Source: an uncultured Erythrobacter sp.
GTDB taxonomy: Bacteria; Pseudomonadota; Alphaproteobacteria; Sphingomonadales; Sphingomonadaceae
DNA: 64,000 bases
Reading direction: 5' to 3'
Assembly: GCA_947488755.1 (NCBI GenBank)
Contig: CANLAD010000001.1
Location: forward strand, 1,130,247 to 1,194,246
The notes under the pieces: model-generated
Seen by the model: only the letters and a program-made list of their open reading frames with translations
Told to the model about the DNA's origin: nothing
The model's database searches: none
Translations under genes and position numbers: made by a program
Shown here: piece after piece, positions 43,277 through 52,821 of the stretch
Layout of the letters: every line of letters starts with the position of its first letter
How positions within the stretch are numbered: position 1 is the first letter of the stretch

Positions 43277-45574
43277 ATGCGTGTCTTGAATCGTGTCTCG
43301 TCCGTAGGCGGTTCGGCCGTGGCCATCGCGGTCGCGCTGGCAATTGCTCCGCAGGGCGCCGCAGCCCAGAACGCGAGCGATCCGGCTGACGATACGCCCG
43401 CGACCGCCGAGCGACCCGAGGACGCGATCATCGTGACGGCGCGTCGCCGCGAGGAGACGTTGCAGGATGCGCCGGTCGCCGTCACCGCGTTCCCGGCGGA
43501 GCGTCTGTTCGATGCTCAGGTCGAAAACCTCGTCGATCTGAGTGGCAAGGTGCCCAACCTCAACGTGTCCTTCATTACCTCGGCTACCACCGCGATCATC
43601 TATCTGCGCGGCGCGGGGCAGGACGACACCAATCCGCCTTCGGAACAGCCGATCACCATCTATCTCGACGATGTCCCCTATCTGAAAGCGCCAGGCGCGG
43701 TGTTCGACCTGATCGCGCTTGAAAGCGTCGAAGTGCTGAGAGGGCCGCAGGGCACGCTTTACGGCCGCAACGCAACGGGCGGCGCAATCAAGCTGCAAAC
43801 GCGGCGACCCGATTTGGACGAGACGACCGGTATCGCGCGTGTGACCGCAGGATCGTTCGGACAACTCGATTTCGCAGGGTCATTCTCCACGCCGCTGTCC
43901 GAAAGCTTCGCGGTTCGCGTCGATGCCGTGTCACGCTCAAGCGACGGATTTATCCGCGATGCCTTCGCCGACGAGGATCCGACACGCCCCGATCGCTACA
44001 ACGCGATCGACACGAACACCGGGCGGATCGCGGCTTTGTGGCAGCCGACCGACCGGCTCGAAGTCTACGCGGCGGCTGACTACACTGAAAGCAATCCTGG
44101 GCCGTTCACCAACACGCCCGCCGCTTCGGACGCGCTTGAAGACAATTTCGTCGATGGCGAGTTCGTGCAGAGCCCCGACCTGTTTGGCGATCCGTTTCTC
44201 GCCGCCCCGACGCTGTTCGGAGAAAGCGCCTTCACGGGCTATGGCGGGACGCTGCAGGCGCGCTACGACTTTGACACTTTCGATGTCCGCGCGATCTTCG
44301 GATATCGCGGATTTCAGCAGGACGATTCCTTCGATACGGATGGCGGGCCGAGCGTCGGCACATTCGAAGGCGAACCCTTTACCCGCACCGGCAATGGCTT
44401 CGATTTCGTTCGCGACTGGGAGCACGATGCCTACACGTTCGAACTGAGAGCCGCATCGACCGATAGCGAGCCTTTGTCGTGGGTCGGCGGCCTGTTCCTG
44501 CTGCGGGAGGACAACGTCGCGACCTCGGTGCTGGGCCGCTTCACCGATCCGGCCAACCTGGAAAACCCGAACGCCACGGGGCAGGATCAGGACCAGACGA
44601 CCGACAGTATCGCCGTCTTTGGCGAGGTGTCGTATCGACCGATCGACCGGCTCGAACTGACTGCCGGGCTGCGCTACACGCGCGATGAGAAGGAGCTGAC
44701 GGTCGAACAGTTCGGCGCATTCGATCTGCCATTATTCTTCGGCGCGTTCTTCCCCGCTTTCGGACCCCTTGAAGCCGAAGAGAGTTTCGAGAAGTTCACG
44801 CCGCGCTTCATCGCCAATTTCGACGTGACCGAAGATGTCATGCTCTATGCGAGCTATTCGCAAGGGTTTCAGGCCGGCGCGTTCCAGGGCTTCCAGCTCA
44901 CCGCTGCGAACGCTGTCGTTCCGATCGATGAAACCGTGGTCGATTCCTACGAGGTCGGTCTTCGCAGTTCATGGTTCGACAATCGACTGATCTTCAACGT
45001 GACTGCGTTCCAGGCGGATTACAACGAACTGCCGACAACCCAGTTTGAATCCAGCTCCGGCTTTCTGGAAGCGCGCACGTTCGATGCCACGATCCGCGGG
45101 CTTGAATTCGATATCGTTGCCGAGCCGGTCGATGGCTTCACGCTGACGGCGGCTTTCGCGTTGACGGAGGATGAGACGCCCACCGACGATCCCGACACCA
45201 TCGCGCCCTCGCTGGTCCCCGGTGTGATCGAGAATCAGTTGAAATATGTCTCTCCGTTCAACGGATTTTTCAGCGCGCAATATGAGCATTCTCTGCCCGG
45301 CACGGCCGGAAGCATCAGCGCAGTTGCCAACCTCACAGTGCAGGACGAATTCTTCACGTCCACGGTCAATGATCCGTTTGCTTATGAAGACGGCTACGCT
45401 CTTGTCGGCGCGCAGGTCGAATATCAGACTTTCGATGAGGCATGGACGGCGGCTTTAGGGGTTCGAAATCTCACCGATGAGGTTTATGAGTTGCGGTCAT
45501 CGAATGGTGGCGGCGGTGGACGCAATTATGGCGCCCCTCAGACCTGGTATGGCACCGTTCAGTACCGGTTCTGA
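43277..45574 (+). CDS. TonB-dependent outer-membrane receptor
   Basis: A 765-residue receptor with a signal peptide (GGSAVAIAVALAIAPQGAAA), a TonB-box-like DAIIVTARRRE (about residue 49), a plug domain (LVDLSGKVPNLNVSF...VEVLRGPQGTLYGRNATGGAI) and a barrel ending in WYGTVQYRF. GGGAGG lies six bases before the ATG. Sphingomonad receptors of this type import oligomers or aromatic and amino-acid-derived compounds, not only iron. It is the first gene of the cluster with an MFS carrier and hydrolases, so it probably brings in their substrate. Confidence 0.92.
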   Translation: MRVLNRVSSVGGSAVAIAVALAIAPQGAAAQNASDPADDTPATAERPEDAIIVTARRREETLQDAPVAVTAFPAERLFDAQVENLVDLSGKVPNLNVSFITSATTAIIYLRGAGQDDTNPPSEQPITIYLDDVPYLKAPGAVFDLIALESVEVLRGPQGTLYGRNATGGAIKLQTRRPDLDETTGIARVTAGSFGQLDFAGSFSTPLSESFAVRVDAVSRSSDGFIRDAFADEDPTRPDRYNAIDTNTGRIAALWQPTDRLEVYAAADYTESNPGPFTNTPAASDALEDNFVDGEFVQSPDLFGDPFLAAPTLFGESAFTGYGGTLQARYDFDTFDVRAIFGYRGFQQDDSFDTDGGPSVGTFEGEPFTRTGNGFDFVRDWEHDAYTFELRAASTDSEPLSWVGGLFLLREDNVATSVLGRFTDPANLENPNATGQDQDQTTDSIAVFGEVSYRPIDRLELTAGLRYTRDEKELTVEQFGAFDLPLFFGAFFPAFGPLEAEESFEKFTPRFIANFDVTEDVMLYASYSQGFQAGAFQGFQLTAANAVVPIDETVVDSYEVGLRSSWFDNRLIFNVTAFQADYNELPTTQFESSSGFLEARTFDATIRGLEFDIVAEPVDGFTLTAAFALTEDETPTDDPDTIAPSLVPGVIENQLKYVSPFNGFFSAQYEHSLPGTAGSISAVANLTVQDEFFTSTVNDPFAYEDGYALVGAQVEYQTFDEAWTAALGVRNLTDEVYELRSSNGGGGGRNYGAPQTWYGTVQYRF

Positions 45575-45603
45575 GCGCGTTAGGGCCTAGGGCAGAACCA
45601 CAC

Positions 45604-46935
45604 ATGGCGAGCGCCGCAATCGAGCAAGAGGGTGCCCGCTACCCGTCTTCCCGCGCCGGATGGCTAATGGTTGCGCTGCTGACGCTCGCTTACGTCTTCA
45701 GCTTCATTGACCGGTATATCCTCGGTCTTCTGATCGAACCGATAAAAGCCGATCTGGGCCTGACCGATGCGCAGATCGGGTGGGTTCTGGGGCCGGCATT
45801 TGCGATTTTCTACGCAACGATGGGCCTGCCACTGGGCTGGCTGGTGGATCGCAAGCGTCGGACATGGATCGTGGCGGCCGGCATCTTCGTCTGGTCCTTC
45901 GCCACCGCGATTTCCGGTCTTGCACGCAGCTTCCTGCACCTGTTTCTCGCCCGCATGGCGGTGGGCGTGGGCGAAGCGACCTTGAGCCCCGCGGCCATGT
46001 CGATGATCAGCGACAGTTTTCCCCCTGAGCGCAGGGGAAAGCCCATTTCCGTTTATGTCGCTGCGCTTTCGCTGGGGGCGGGCATCGCCTCGCTGATCGG
46101 TAGCGCAGTGCTGACCTGGGCGAAAACGAATGATGCCATCGTACTGCCGCTGCTCGGATCGGTCCTCCCCTGGCAATTCACATTCTTCATTGTCGGCCTG
46201 CCCGGCATCCTACTCGCCGGCGTGTTCCTGCTGGTCCGCGAACCGCCCCGCCGCGCGCATGACGCGCGGCAAGATGGCGTGCAGGGCAATGATGTTCGCG
46301 ATGCGCTCAAATATATCCGCCGCAATGCCGGTGTCTACGGCGGGTTTATCTCGCTCGCCTGCGTCATGGCGATCGTCGCCTACAGCCAGAGCTTCCTCGC
46401 GCCCGTGTTCGAGCGAACATGGGGTTGGCCGCCGGAGAAATATGCGTTCGTCAACGCCATCGTCCTGCTTTCGGCAGGTCCGGCCTCGGTCTTCCTGAGC
46501 GGCGTTGTCTCCGACCGTTGGGCGCAGGCCGGACGCAGCGACGCGCCGATCCGGCTGCTGGTCATTGGCTACGTGGTCATGCTTCCCACGGCGATCGTGC
46601 CGATGTTCGTGGCGACGCCCGAGATCGCTTTCGTGTTCCTGTTCGTCAACACCGCCGCCGTCGGGATCATCTCCGCGATGGCGGTGGCTGCGGTGCTGGC
46701 GATCACGCCGTCCGCGATACGCGGCCAGATCGTCGCGCTCTATTATATGTCGATCAGCATGGCCGGCCTGTTCCTGGGTCCGCCAACGGTCGGATACCTC
46801 TCCACCCATGTCTTCGGCGAGCAGGAATTGCGCCTCGCCTATGCCGCGACCTGCGCGATCTATGCGCTGGTGCCGACCCTATTCATCGGCGCCACCCTGC
46901 GCGCCTATTCCCGCCAACTCGCCCGAGTTTCCTGA
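45604..46935 (+). CDS. MFS transporter (spinster-like)
   Basis: A 443-residue carrier with twelve helices. The N-terminal LAYVFSFIDRYILGLLIEPIKADLGLTDAQIGWVLGPAFAIFY and GLPLGWLVDRKRR (the helix 2-3 MFS motif A) match the spinster-like group common next to TonB-dependent receptors in sphingomonads. It starts 29 bases after the receptor stop and would move the compound from periplasm to cytoplasm. The substrate is unknown. Confidence 0.9.
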   Translation: MASAAIEQEGARYPSSRAGWLMVALLTLAYVFSFIDRYILGLLIEPIKADLGLTDAQIGWVLGPAFAIFYATMGLPLGWLVDRKRRTWIVAAGIFVWSFATAISGLARSFLHLFLARMAVGVGEATLSPAAMSMISDSFPPERRGKPISVYVAALSLGAGIASLIGSAVLTWAKTNDAIVLPLLGSVLPWQFTFFIVGLPGILLAGVFLLVREPPRRAHDARQDGVQGNDVRDALKYIRRNAGVYGGFISLACVMAIVAYSQSFLAPVFERTWGWPPEKYAFVNAIVLLSAGPASVFLSGVVSDRWAQAGRSDAPIRLLVIGYVVMLPTAIVPMFVATPEIAFVFLFVNTAAVGIISAMAVAAVLAITPSAIRGQIVALYYMSISMAGLFLGPPTVGYLSTHVFGEQELRLAYAATCAIYALVPTLFIGATLRAYSRQLARVS

Positions 46936-46954
46936 GCCGTTAAAGGAGGCCCCG

Positions 46955-47248
46955 ATGCCCGCCTACATGATCATCGCCTGCCGCATTCACGATCGGGAGG
47001 CGTTCGTCTCCGGATACGGCCAGGCAGTGCCGCCACTCGTCGAAAAATTCGGCGGCGAATACATCGTGGTCGCTCCCGGCGCGGACCTGCTCGAAGGCAC
47101 GCTGCAGGGATACGGGTCGATCGCCATTTCGAAATGGCCCGACAAGGCCGCGGCCAAACGGTTCTGGCAATCCGATGAATATGCCGAGGTCAAGCAGATG
47201 CGCCAAGGCCTTGCCGATGCCGAAGTGCTGCTGGTGGAGGCGGATTAG
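46955..47248 (+). CDS. DUF1330 protein
   Basis: A 97-residue dimeric ferredoxin-like (alpha+beta barrel) protein of the DUF1330 family: MPAYMIIACRIHDREAFVSGYGQAVPPLVEKFGGEYIVV, then a helix (AKRFWQSDEYAEVKQMRQ). ATG at 46955 has a strong AAAGGAGG upstream. DUF1330 members often occur in degradation clusters and may isomerise or dimerise on reactive intermediates, but no reaction is settled. It lies between the MFS gene and the VOC gene. Confidence 0.88.
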   Translation: MPAYMIIACRIHDREAFVSGYGQAVPPLVEKFGGEYIVVAPGADLLEGTLQGYGSIAISKWPDKAAAKRFWQSDEYAEVKQMRQGLADAEVLLVEAD

Positions 47249-47306
47249 CTTGCGGCGCGCCGTTGTCAGCCGATCGCACCTTCGGCCTTTATCTAGGAAC
47301 ACGCAT

Positions 47307-48293
47307 ATGCAGGATATCTTCGTACCGCAAAGCGCACCCGGCGACGCATTGGTGAGCCCGCTCCATACAGTGACCTACGTCACTTCACAGGCGGAGACGA
47401 TGGAGCGTGCTCTGGTCGAAGGCTACGGCCTCACCGATGGCGGCTGGAACGCGCCCGGCGATACCATCGCGCGATATCTGGGCTTTGAAAGCGATCACAC
47501 CGTGCGCATCAATATTTTCGCCAAGCAAGGTGATGGCGCGAATGTTCGCGTTCGCGTCATTCACATCGCGGATGACGTGCCGGAAGTACGCCCTGAATAT
47601 CTGGGGCTTTACGCCGGCGGCGCGACCTTGAGCTTCCCGATGAACGACCTGCGCGCGCACGAAGAACGCATGAACGCGATCGGGATCGAATCCACCATCG
47701 GCGTCAAGGAGATGGACTTCACCAGCCCCGTCGGAGAAGTCTACACCTCCGCCGAGATCGTCTACAAGGCGCCCGACCACGCCTTCCTGATGGGAGTCAC
47801 CCGCCCCGACATCTTCGTGCCCACCGGCCCGATCGACCCCGCGACCGGCATTGGCGGTCCGTCCTATTCCGCGCGCTGCCTCGTCAATGCGCAAGCGACG
47901 ATGGAATTCTTCCGCGATGTACTCGGGTTCGAAGTGCGCCGGGACACGGTGTTTGAGGTGGGCGAACGTTCCGCGCTGCTCATGCCCGAAGGCACACGAG
48001 AACGTTTCATCCAGTGCTTCGCCCCCGGATCGCAGACCGGCTATCTCGTCCTGATGGATCATCACGAAGCGACGATACCCAGCCCGGCCCCCGGTTTTGG
48101 ACCACCCAATCGCGGCATCGTCATGTGGTCGTTCCTGACGAGCGACTTCGACCAGGTGAGGTCGCGCATCGCCGAGGCCGGGCTCACGATGCTGCAGAAC
48201 GAGGCTGAGCGGTCCAGCCCGGGATTGCCACCGGGCCGAACCATGATCATCGAGGAACCCGATGGCTTTCCGATTGAGATATGTGAAGCCTAG
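47307..48293 (+). CDS. Two-domain VOC (glyoxalase/extradiol-type) protein
   Basis: A 328-residue protein with two vicinal-oxygen-chelate modules: residues about 15-165 (SPLHTVTYVTSQAETMERALVEGYG) and about 175-325 (ARCLVNAQATMEFFRDVLGFEVRRD). In the C-terminal module the first metal-ligand His position of extradiol dioxygenases is Cys (ARCLV), while MDHH and the final Glu (EEPDGFPIEICE) are present, so a normal Fe(II) 2-His-1-carboxylate site is uncertain. ATG at 47307 was chosen by homology. It is the probable ring-cleaving or isomerising enzyme of the cluster, or a binding protein. Confidence 0.75.
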   Translation: MQDIFVPQSAPGDALVSPLHTVTYVTSQAETMERALVEGYGLTDGGWNAPGDTIARYLGFESDHTVRINIFAKQGDGANVRVRVIHIADDVPEVRPEYLGLYAGGATLSFPMNDLRAHEERMNAIGIESTIGVKEMDFTSPVGEVYTSAEIVYKAPDHAFLMGVTRPDIFVPTGPIDPATGIGGPSYSARCLVNAQATMEFFRDVLGFEVRRDTVFEVGERSALLMPEGTRERFIQCFAPGSQTGYLVLMDHHEATIPSPAPGFGPPNRGIVMWSFLTSDFDQVRSRIAEAGLTMLQNEAERSSPGLPPGRTMIIEEPDGFPIEICEA

Positions 48294-48348
48294 CGAGCAG
48301 TGTAGCTCGACCATTGCGTCATTCCGACCGGGAGGCAAAGCCAATCCG

Positions 48349-49506
48349 ATGACCACGCCCGACCTCACCTCGACCCTCGAGATACTTGACCGCCTGATTG
48401 GTTTCGACACCACGTCCCGGCATAGCAATCTTGCGGCGATCGCCTGGATCGAGGATCAACTCGCCGCTCATGGCGTCGAAAGTCGGCGGATCGAAAGCGC
48501 CGATCGCACGAAAGCCAATCTGTTCGCGACAATCGGGCCGAACGTCGAGGGCGGCGTGATCCTGTCGGGGCACAGCGATGTCGTCCCGGTCGATGGACAG
48601 GCCTGGAGTTCAGACCCCTGGAAACTGACCGAGCGGGGCGGCAGGTTCTACGGTCGTGGAACGGCCGATATGAAAGGCTTTCTGACATTGGCTCTCGCGC
48701 ATGTGGCGGCATTTGCGAAGGGGAGCAGGCCCGTCCACCTCGCGATCAGCTATGATGCGGAGATCGGTTGCCAAGGCGCTCCCGCCATGATCGCCCGGAT
48801 GAGGGACGAATGCCCCGCTCCCTTAGCCGCCATTATCGGCGAACCCTCGCTGATGCAGCCGATTGACGGCCACAAGGGTATCGCTCTCTATGAGGTGGAG
48901 GTCGATGGCATCGCGGCGCACAGCTCGCTGCCGCAGCTCGGTGTTTCCGCGAATATGGTCGCCATCGAATTGATGTGGACTCTTCAGCGTCTGGCAAAAG
49001 ACCTTGCGCAAGTCGGCGACGAACAAAGCGGTTTCGAGCCTGCGCATGCGACCCTGACCGTAGGCCTGATGCAAGGCGGCACCGCTGCGAACATCCTTGC
49101 AGAGCACGCATCGTTCACGTTCGATCTACGCGTGCCTCCTGGCCAATCCGCGCAATCAATTCTCGCCCCGTTTTTCTCCAAATGCGAAGATATGAACAGC
49201 GCTCTCGCATCGGGGCATCCGGGGGCCACCATACGTGTGACTAATATCGCCGATGCCCCGCCGCTGACCTCTGATGGCAGCGAGGAAGCTATCGCGCTCG
49301 TGCGCCGATTGGCGCGCACCAATGCACCCGCGCAAAAGGTGTCCTATGCTGTGGAAGCCGGGCTCTTCAGCGATGCGGGTTTTGCTGCCGTCATTTGCGG
49401 ACCCGGTTCGATCGAGCAGGCCCACCAACCCGATGAATGGATCGCCCGGTCTCAAATCGAAGCCGGAGCGCAATTCATGCAACGACTGGCTGAGGAATTG
49501 CGCTGA
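48349..49506 (+). CDS. M20-family hydrolase (acetylornithine deacetylase-like)
   Basis: A 385-residue ArgE/DapE-like zinc hydrolase. Metal ligands are in place: H75 (GHSDVVPVD), D107 ([10 protein letters not shown]), E138, E165 (IIGEPSLM) and H359 (EQAHQPDEW). The usual catalytic Glu just before the metal-binding Glu is Ala137 here (SYDAEIGC instead of SYDEEIGC), so normal deacylation may be lost or changed. The lid domain is about residues 180-290. ATG at 48349 has GGGAGG about 13 bases upstream. It would cleave an acyl-amino-acid type bond in the cluster's substrate if active. Confidence 0.85.
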   Translation: MTTPDLTSTLEILDRLIGFDTTSRHSNLAAIAWIEDQLAAHGVESRRIESADRTKANLFATIGPNVEGGVILSGHSDVVPVDGQAWSSDPWKLTERGGRFYGRGTADMKGFLTLALAHVAAFAKGSRPVHLAISYDAEIGCQGAPAMIARMRDECPAPLAAIIGEPSLMQPIDGHKGIALYEVEVDGIAAHSSLPQLGVSANMVAIELMWTLQRLAKDLAQVGDEQSGFEPAHATLTVGLMQGGTAANILAEHASFTFDLRVPPGQSAQSILAPFFSKCEDMNSALASGHPGATIRVTNIADAPPLTSDGSEEAIALVRRLARTNAPAQKVSYAVEAGLFSDAGFAAVICGPGSIEQAHQPDEWIARSQIEAGAQFMQRLAEELR

Positions 49507-49507
49507 C

Positions 49508-50626
49508 ATGGAGACAGAGTCTTTTGACGCGGCATTGCTCGCTGACGTGGCATGCAGCGCAGCCGTCGGTGTGCTCGATCGCGACTGGATCTGCCACGCC
49601 GTCAATCTGATCGAAGCCGATTTCCATCGGTCCGCCGATACCCATCTGCTGAAGCTGCCGCTTTCGGCCTTTCCCGATATCGACATCTATCTGAAAGACG
49701 AATCCACCCATCCCACCGGCAGTCTCAAGCATCGCCTCGCCCGATCGCTGTTCCTCTATGGGCTGTGCAACGGCAAGATCGACCGGACCACTCGAATCGT
49801 CGAGGCCTCGTCCGGATCGACCGCCATATCCGAAGCGTATTTCGCGCGGCTGCTCGGTCTGCCGTTCACCGCAGTCGTGCCTGAGGGGACGAGCGCGCGA
49901 AAGATCCGGGAAATCGAGTTCTTCGGCGGCTCATGCACCTACGCGCCGAGCCTTTCGATCTACGAACGCGCCGAGCAGATCGCCCGCGAGAGCAACGGCT
50001 ATTACATGGACCAGTTTACCTTCGCCGAACGCGCGACCGACTGGCGGGGCAACAACAACATTGCAGAAAGCCTGTTCGATCAGATGCAGCGCGAGGTTCA
50101 CCCCGTGCCCGAATGGATTATCGTCGGGGCAGGAACCGGTGGCACGTCGGCGACGATCGGCCGGTTCATTCGCTATCGGCCCGATATCAGCGCGAAGACA
50201 AAGCTGTGTGTTGCGGATCCGGAGGGATCGGTGTTTCTCGAAGGTTACAGAGCGCCCGCCAGCATCCCCACGAGTTGCAAAGCCTCACGGCTGGAAGGCG
50301 TTGGCCGGCCACGTCTGGAGCCCTCCTTCATTCCCAGCGTCGTCGACCGAATGATCCGCGTCAGCGACGCCGCCAGCATCGCGACGACACACTGGGTGTC
50401 GGACAAACTCGGCAAGCGTGTTGGCGGATCGACGGGCCTGAACCTTTTTGCCACGCTCAAGCTCGCTGATGAGATGCGTGGCCGGGGCGACACTGGAAGC
50501 CTGGTCACGCTGATATGCGATATCGGCTCGCGCTATTCCGAGACGATCTTCGATCAGGCTTGGGTGCGAGCAGAAGGATTGGACCTCGGGCCGACGAAAG
50601 AGCTTCTCTGTTCTTTAGAAGATTGA
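49508..50626 (+). CDS. PLP-dependent cysteine synthase-like lyase
   Basis: A 372-residue fold-type II PLP enzyme of the cysteine synthase/Cds1-like family. The Schiff-base lysine is in [13 protein letters not shown] (about residue 75), the substrate loop is [10 protein letters not shown], and the phosphate-binding loop is [13 protein letters not shown]. Family members carry out beta-replacement or beta-elimination on cysteine-like compounds. It starts two bases after the M20 stop, so the hydrolase and lyase are tightly linked, which fits release of an amino acid by one and its cleavage by the other. The substrate is inferred only. Confidence 0.85.
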   Translation: METESFDAALLADVACSAAVGVLDRDWICHAVNLIEADFHRSADTHLLKLPLSAFPDIDIYLKDESTHPTGSLKHRLARSLFLYGLCNGKIDRTTRIVEASSGSTAISEAYFARLLGLPFTAVVPEGTSARKIREIEFFGGSCTYAPSLSIYERAEQIARESNGYYMDQFTFAERATDWRGNNNIAESLFDQMQREVHPVPEWIIVGAGTGGTSATIGRFIRYRPDISAKTKLCVADPEGSVFLEGYRAPASIPTSCKASRLEGVGRPRLEPSFIPSVVDRMIRVSDAASIATTHWVSDKLGKRVGGSTGLNLFATLKLADEMRGRGDTGSLVTLICDIGSRYSETIFDQAWVRAEGLDLGPTKELLCSLED

Positions 50627-50906
50627 CCGGAACGGTAGCTGTCGCCTGCGTCGATGTCAGCGTGCTTTAGGCGGCATCACAGAAGGGGTTAAACCGGACA
50701 CGCATGCGCTGCTTTCAAGAGGGCTTGCGCTAGAGCTCGGCCGAAGCGTGCCCAGATGCAGTCTCGCGTTGACAGCTCGAACATGGCAGGCGCCTCGCCT
50801 TGCAAACGAGTGTCGGCTTTTGGGAAGCAAACCAAGCGGATCTTATGCCCGACTTTGGGGCGCAAAGCAGCCGAGGTGAACCTAGCGCTTTGCGGGTTAT
50901 GATTTG
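50627..50906. other. Gene-poor right boundary of the catabolic cargo
   Basis: No supported gene was found in these 280 bases between the PLP enzyme gene (plus strand) and the small backbone gene (minus strand). Short frames on either strand lack ribosome sites. The right junction of the 42.3-50.6 kb insertion probably lies here; I saw no insertion-sequence ends. Confidence 0.4.
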
Positions 50907-51101
50907 TCAAAGCACAATGACCGTCAGTGCTATGAGAGCTCCTTCGGCCTCGTCGTGCGGGCATACGCGGAAAGGCTGCAGCCGCTCGCGCGTGCGGGTG
51001 ACAATATGATCGCGCGAGGTTTCTTCGGTGAGGCGCAGCGCAACTCGTGCGGCATGGACGGGTCCGCACAGCTGGTATCGTCGGGGATCAAGCAATGGCA
51101 C
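50907..51101 (-). CDS. Small hypothetical backbone protein
   Basis: A 64-residue protein, GTG start with TGAGGAGC directly upstream, beginning ten bases after the DUF6927 gene end. The sequence PLLDPRRYQLCGPVHAARVALRLTEETSRDHIVTRTRERLQPFRV has a simple helix-strand pattern and one Cys. The good ribosome site and spacing support it as real. No family was recognised. Its C-terminal end lies close to the cargo boundary and could have been altered by the insertion. Confidence 0.5.
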   Translation of the reverse strand: MPLLDPRRYQLCGPVHAARVALRLTEETSRDHIVTRTRERLQPFRVCPHDEAEGALIALTVIVL

Positions 51102-51111
51102 GGCACGCTCC

Positions 51112-51741
51112 TCAGCCGTCTGCGCTCGGAAAGACCGTGCGCACCTGCATCGGTTCGCGAATGATCTCGAAAGCCCGATCCATCAGCTGCGAGACGCGAT
51201 AGCGCCCTCGCCCGTCCGGATCAGTCAGCACGATGCGGCGTCCTTCGCGCTGAGCGCGAAACTCCGAATGCTTGGACCCGTCGGTGAAGGTTATCGCTTC
51301 CGGCAAGCGAATGAGCGCGCCATCCGGCAGCTTGCGGGCGCGCAGCCGAGCGAGCGTGTGGCAGCGGCGCCGCCAGTCAAGCGCGTAAGGCTCGCTGGTG
51401 CTGGTCAGCAGATCGAGGATCCGCTGCGGGCACGCGGCCTCGCTCGGCCCGGCCGTTTCGTCCATATCCTTGTATCCGAGTATGAGGTCGTCTTTGGCGC
51501 GCGGGTTCCATTTGACGAGGCAGATACCGGCGAAGACGTAGACGCCCCTGCCGGCTTCATCATAGCGCTCGATCGCGCCGTACCATGTCCGGTTGCCAGG
51601 ACAGGCGCTGTCGAGCACGCGCAAACCGATGAACTCAGCGTCGCCGCACGCTACGCGCTCATAGGTGAATTGCGCATCGAGATAGGCCTTTGGTGTCGTG
51701 TGTTCGCCCATCCCGGTGCGGGTCATAAAGAGCCAGCCCAT
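51112..51741 (-). CDS. DUF6927-like backbone protein
   Basis: A 209-residue soluble protein (MGWLFMTRTGMGEHTTPKAYLDAQFTYE...GDAEFIGLRVLDSACPGNRTWYGAIERYDE) of a family found only on mobile elements, DUF6927-like. It has a conserved MGWLF start, a Trp-Tyr-Gly motif and a basic C-terminal half (LDWRRRCHTLARLRARKLPDGALIRLPEAITFTDGS) suited to nucleic-acid contact. A very strong GAGGAGG lies before the ATG. It follows the broken ardC gene on the same strand. Confidence 0.75.
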   Translation of the reverse strand: MGWLFMTRTGMGEHTTPKAYLDAQFTYERVACGDAEFIGLRVLDSACPGNRTWYGAIERYDEAGRGVYVFAGICLVKWNPRAKDDLILGYKDMDETAGPSEAACPQRILDLLTSTSEPYALDWRRRCHTLARLRARKLPDGALIRLPEAITFTDGSKHSEFRAQREGRRIVLTDPDGRGRYRVSQLMDRAFEIIREPMQVRTVFPSADG

Positions 51742-51789
51742 AGCGGCCTCCTCTAAGGTGTGGGTTTTGACTTTGATCTTGGTGCCGAT

Positions 51790-52738
51790 TCAGGCGGCGA
51801 GCTTTTCGGTTGGTGGTGTTTGCGCTGCTACTTCGGCATCATCGGCCTGTTCTCCATATCCCGAATGCGCCGCCAGCCAGGCAAAGGCCTGTTCGGACTT
51901 AGCCGCCGCGGTGATGATCGCCGATTTGTCGGCCTTTAGGATCTGCAGCCAGTGATCGACGTAGCTGGCATGGCTGTCATGCAGCTCGGACGGCAATTCG
52001 AGTTCGTAGCAGATCCGCCCGCTAGTGATCTCGGCGACAAGCTCTTCGAACGCACAGGCCTTGTCGCCAAAACGCTTGCCAAAAGTTCGATCGAGCCGAT
52101 CGGGATGTCCCGTGGCATGGCCTAGCTCGTGCCCGAGCGTCGCCGCGTAGTGATCTTCCGAAACGAAGGCGGTCTTCTGGGGAAGCTGCACATAGTCAGC
52201 GCCGGGAGCATAGAAGGCGCGGTCGCCGCCATGGCGCACGTCTATCGGGATCGGCTCGAAGAAGGCCGCGATCGCTTCGCGTTTGGCCGACGGCGCCAGC
52301 GGCGCCTTATCGCGGTCATCGGGATAGAAGTGTAACGGCAGGCCGTCGATCTGCTCGCAATTGAACACGCTGTAGCTGCGCATGAAGCGGATCGTCCGAA
52401 CCGTATCCTCGCCGGTCACGTCGTCGCGCTCTTCCTTCTTCACCGAGGTGAAGTAGACGCTGGGCTGCGAGGTCTCCCCCCCTTCGGACCTGACCGCCGA
52501 GCTTTTGAGCTTGCGCATAGGTCATCCAGCAGCGCGAGCGATATCCAAGTGTGTCAGCGACCGCCCAGAGATAGAGCGCATTGATGCCCGAATAACGCAT
52601 GCCGTTGGCGCGCAAGGGCGCCCCGTCCCCGCCACGCTTTGTCCAGAGCCTGCGCCAAGGCGGCGTGCCCTCCTCGATTTTGCGGATGATAAGATCGGTG
52701 ATCGCTTGCGCGGCATCGCGCCGGGCTTTCTTCGCCAT
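51790..52738 (-). pseudogene. ardC: ArdC-like antirestriction/zincin protein gene, frameshifted
   Basis: The N-terminal ArdC domain reads from the ATG at 52738 (AAGGAGACGTC upstream): ITDLIIRKIEEGTPPWRRLW and SGINALYLWAVAD are typical. The frame changes at a run of seven G (52476-52482, minus strand); with six G the protein continues as GGQVRRGETSQPSVYF into the C-terminal metallopeptidase domain with the zincin motif HELGHATGH and ends at 51790. ArdC proteins shield incoming single-stranded DNA from restriction. One extra base has therefore split an otherwise intact gene of about 315 codons. This could be decay, a switchable tract or a sequence error. Confidence 0.85.
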
Positions 52739-52763
52739 GGCGACGTCTCCTTAAGCTGAAACG

Positions 52764-52790
52764 AAAAGGGCCCGGGACGCGTTGCCCGGG
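52764..52790 (-). terminator. Probable terminator of the ParB-like gene
   Basis: On the minus strand CCCGGG and CCCGGG (each self-complementary, 52785-52790 and 52771-52776) form a GC stem around CAACGCGT, followed by CCCTTTTCGTTT. It lies 30 bases after the parB-like stop and upstream of the ardC start. Confidence 0.65.
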
Positions 52791-52821
52791 TCTTGTGGGT
52801 GGATGGTGGTGATGGCGCCGG

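Noticed and set aside
47385-48428. A 347-residue minus-strand frame
   Set aside because: It is the complement of the VOC and M20 genes, which have clear motifs and ribosome sites.
50689-51069. A 126-residue minus-strand frame at the cargo boundary
   Set aside because: It has no ribosome site and overlaps the better supported 50907-51101 gene in another frame; composition looks random.
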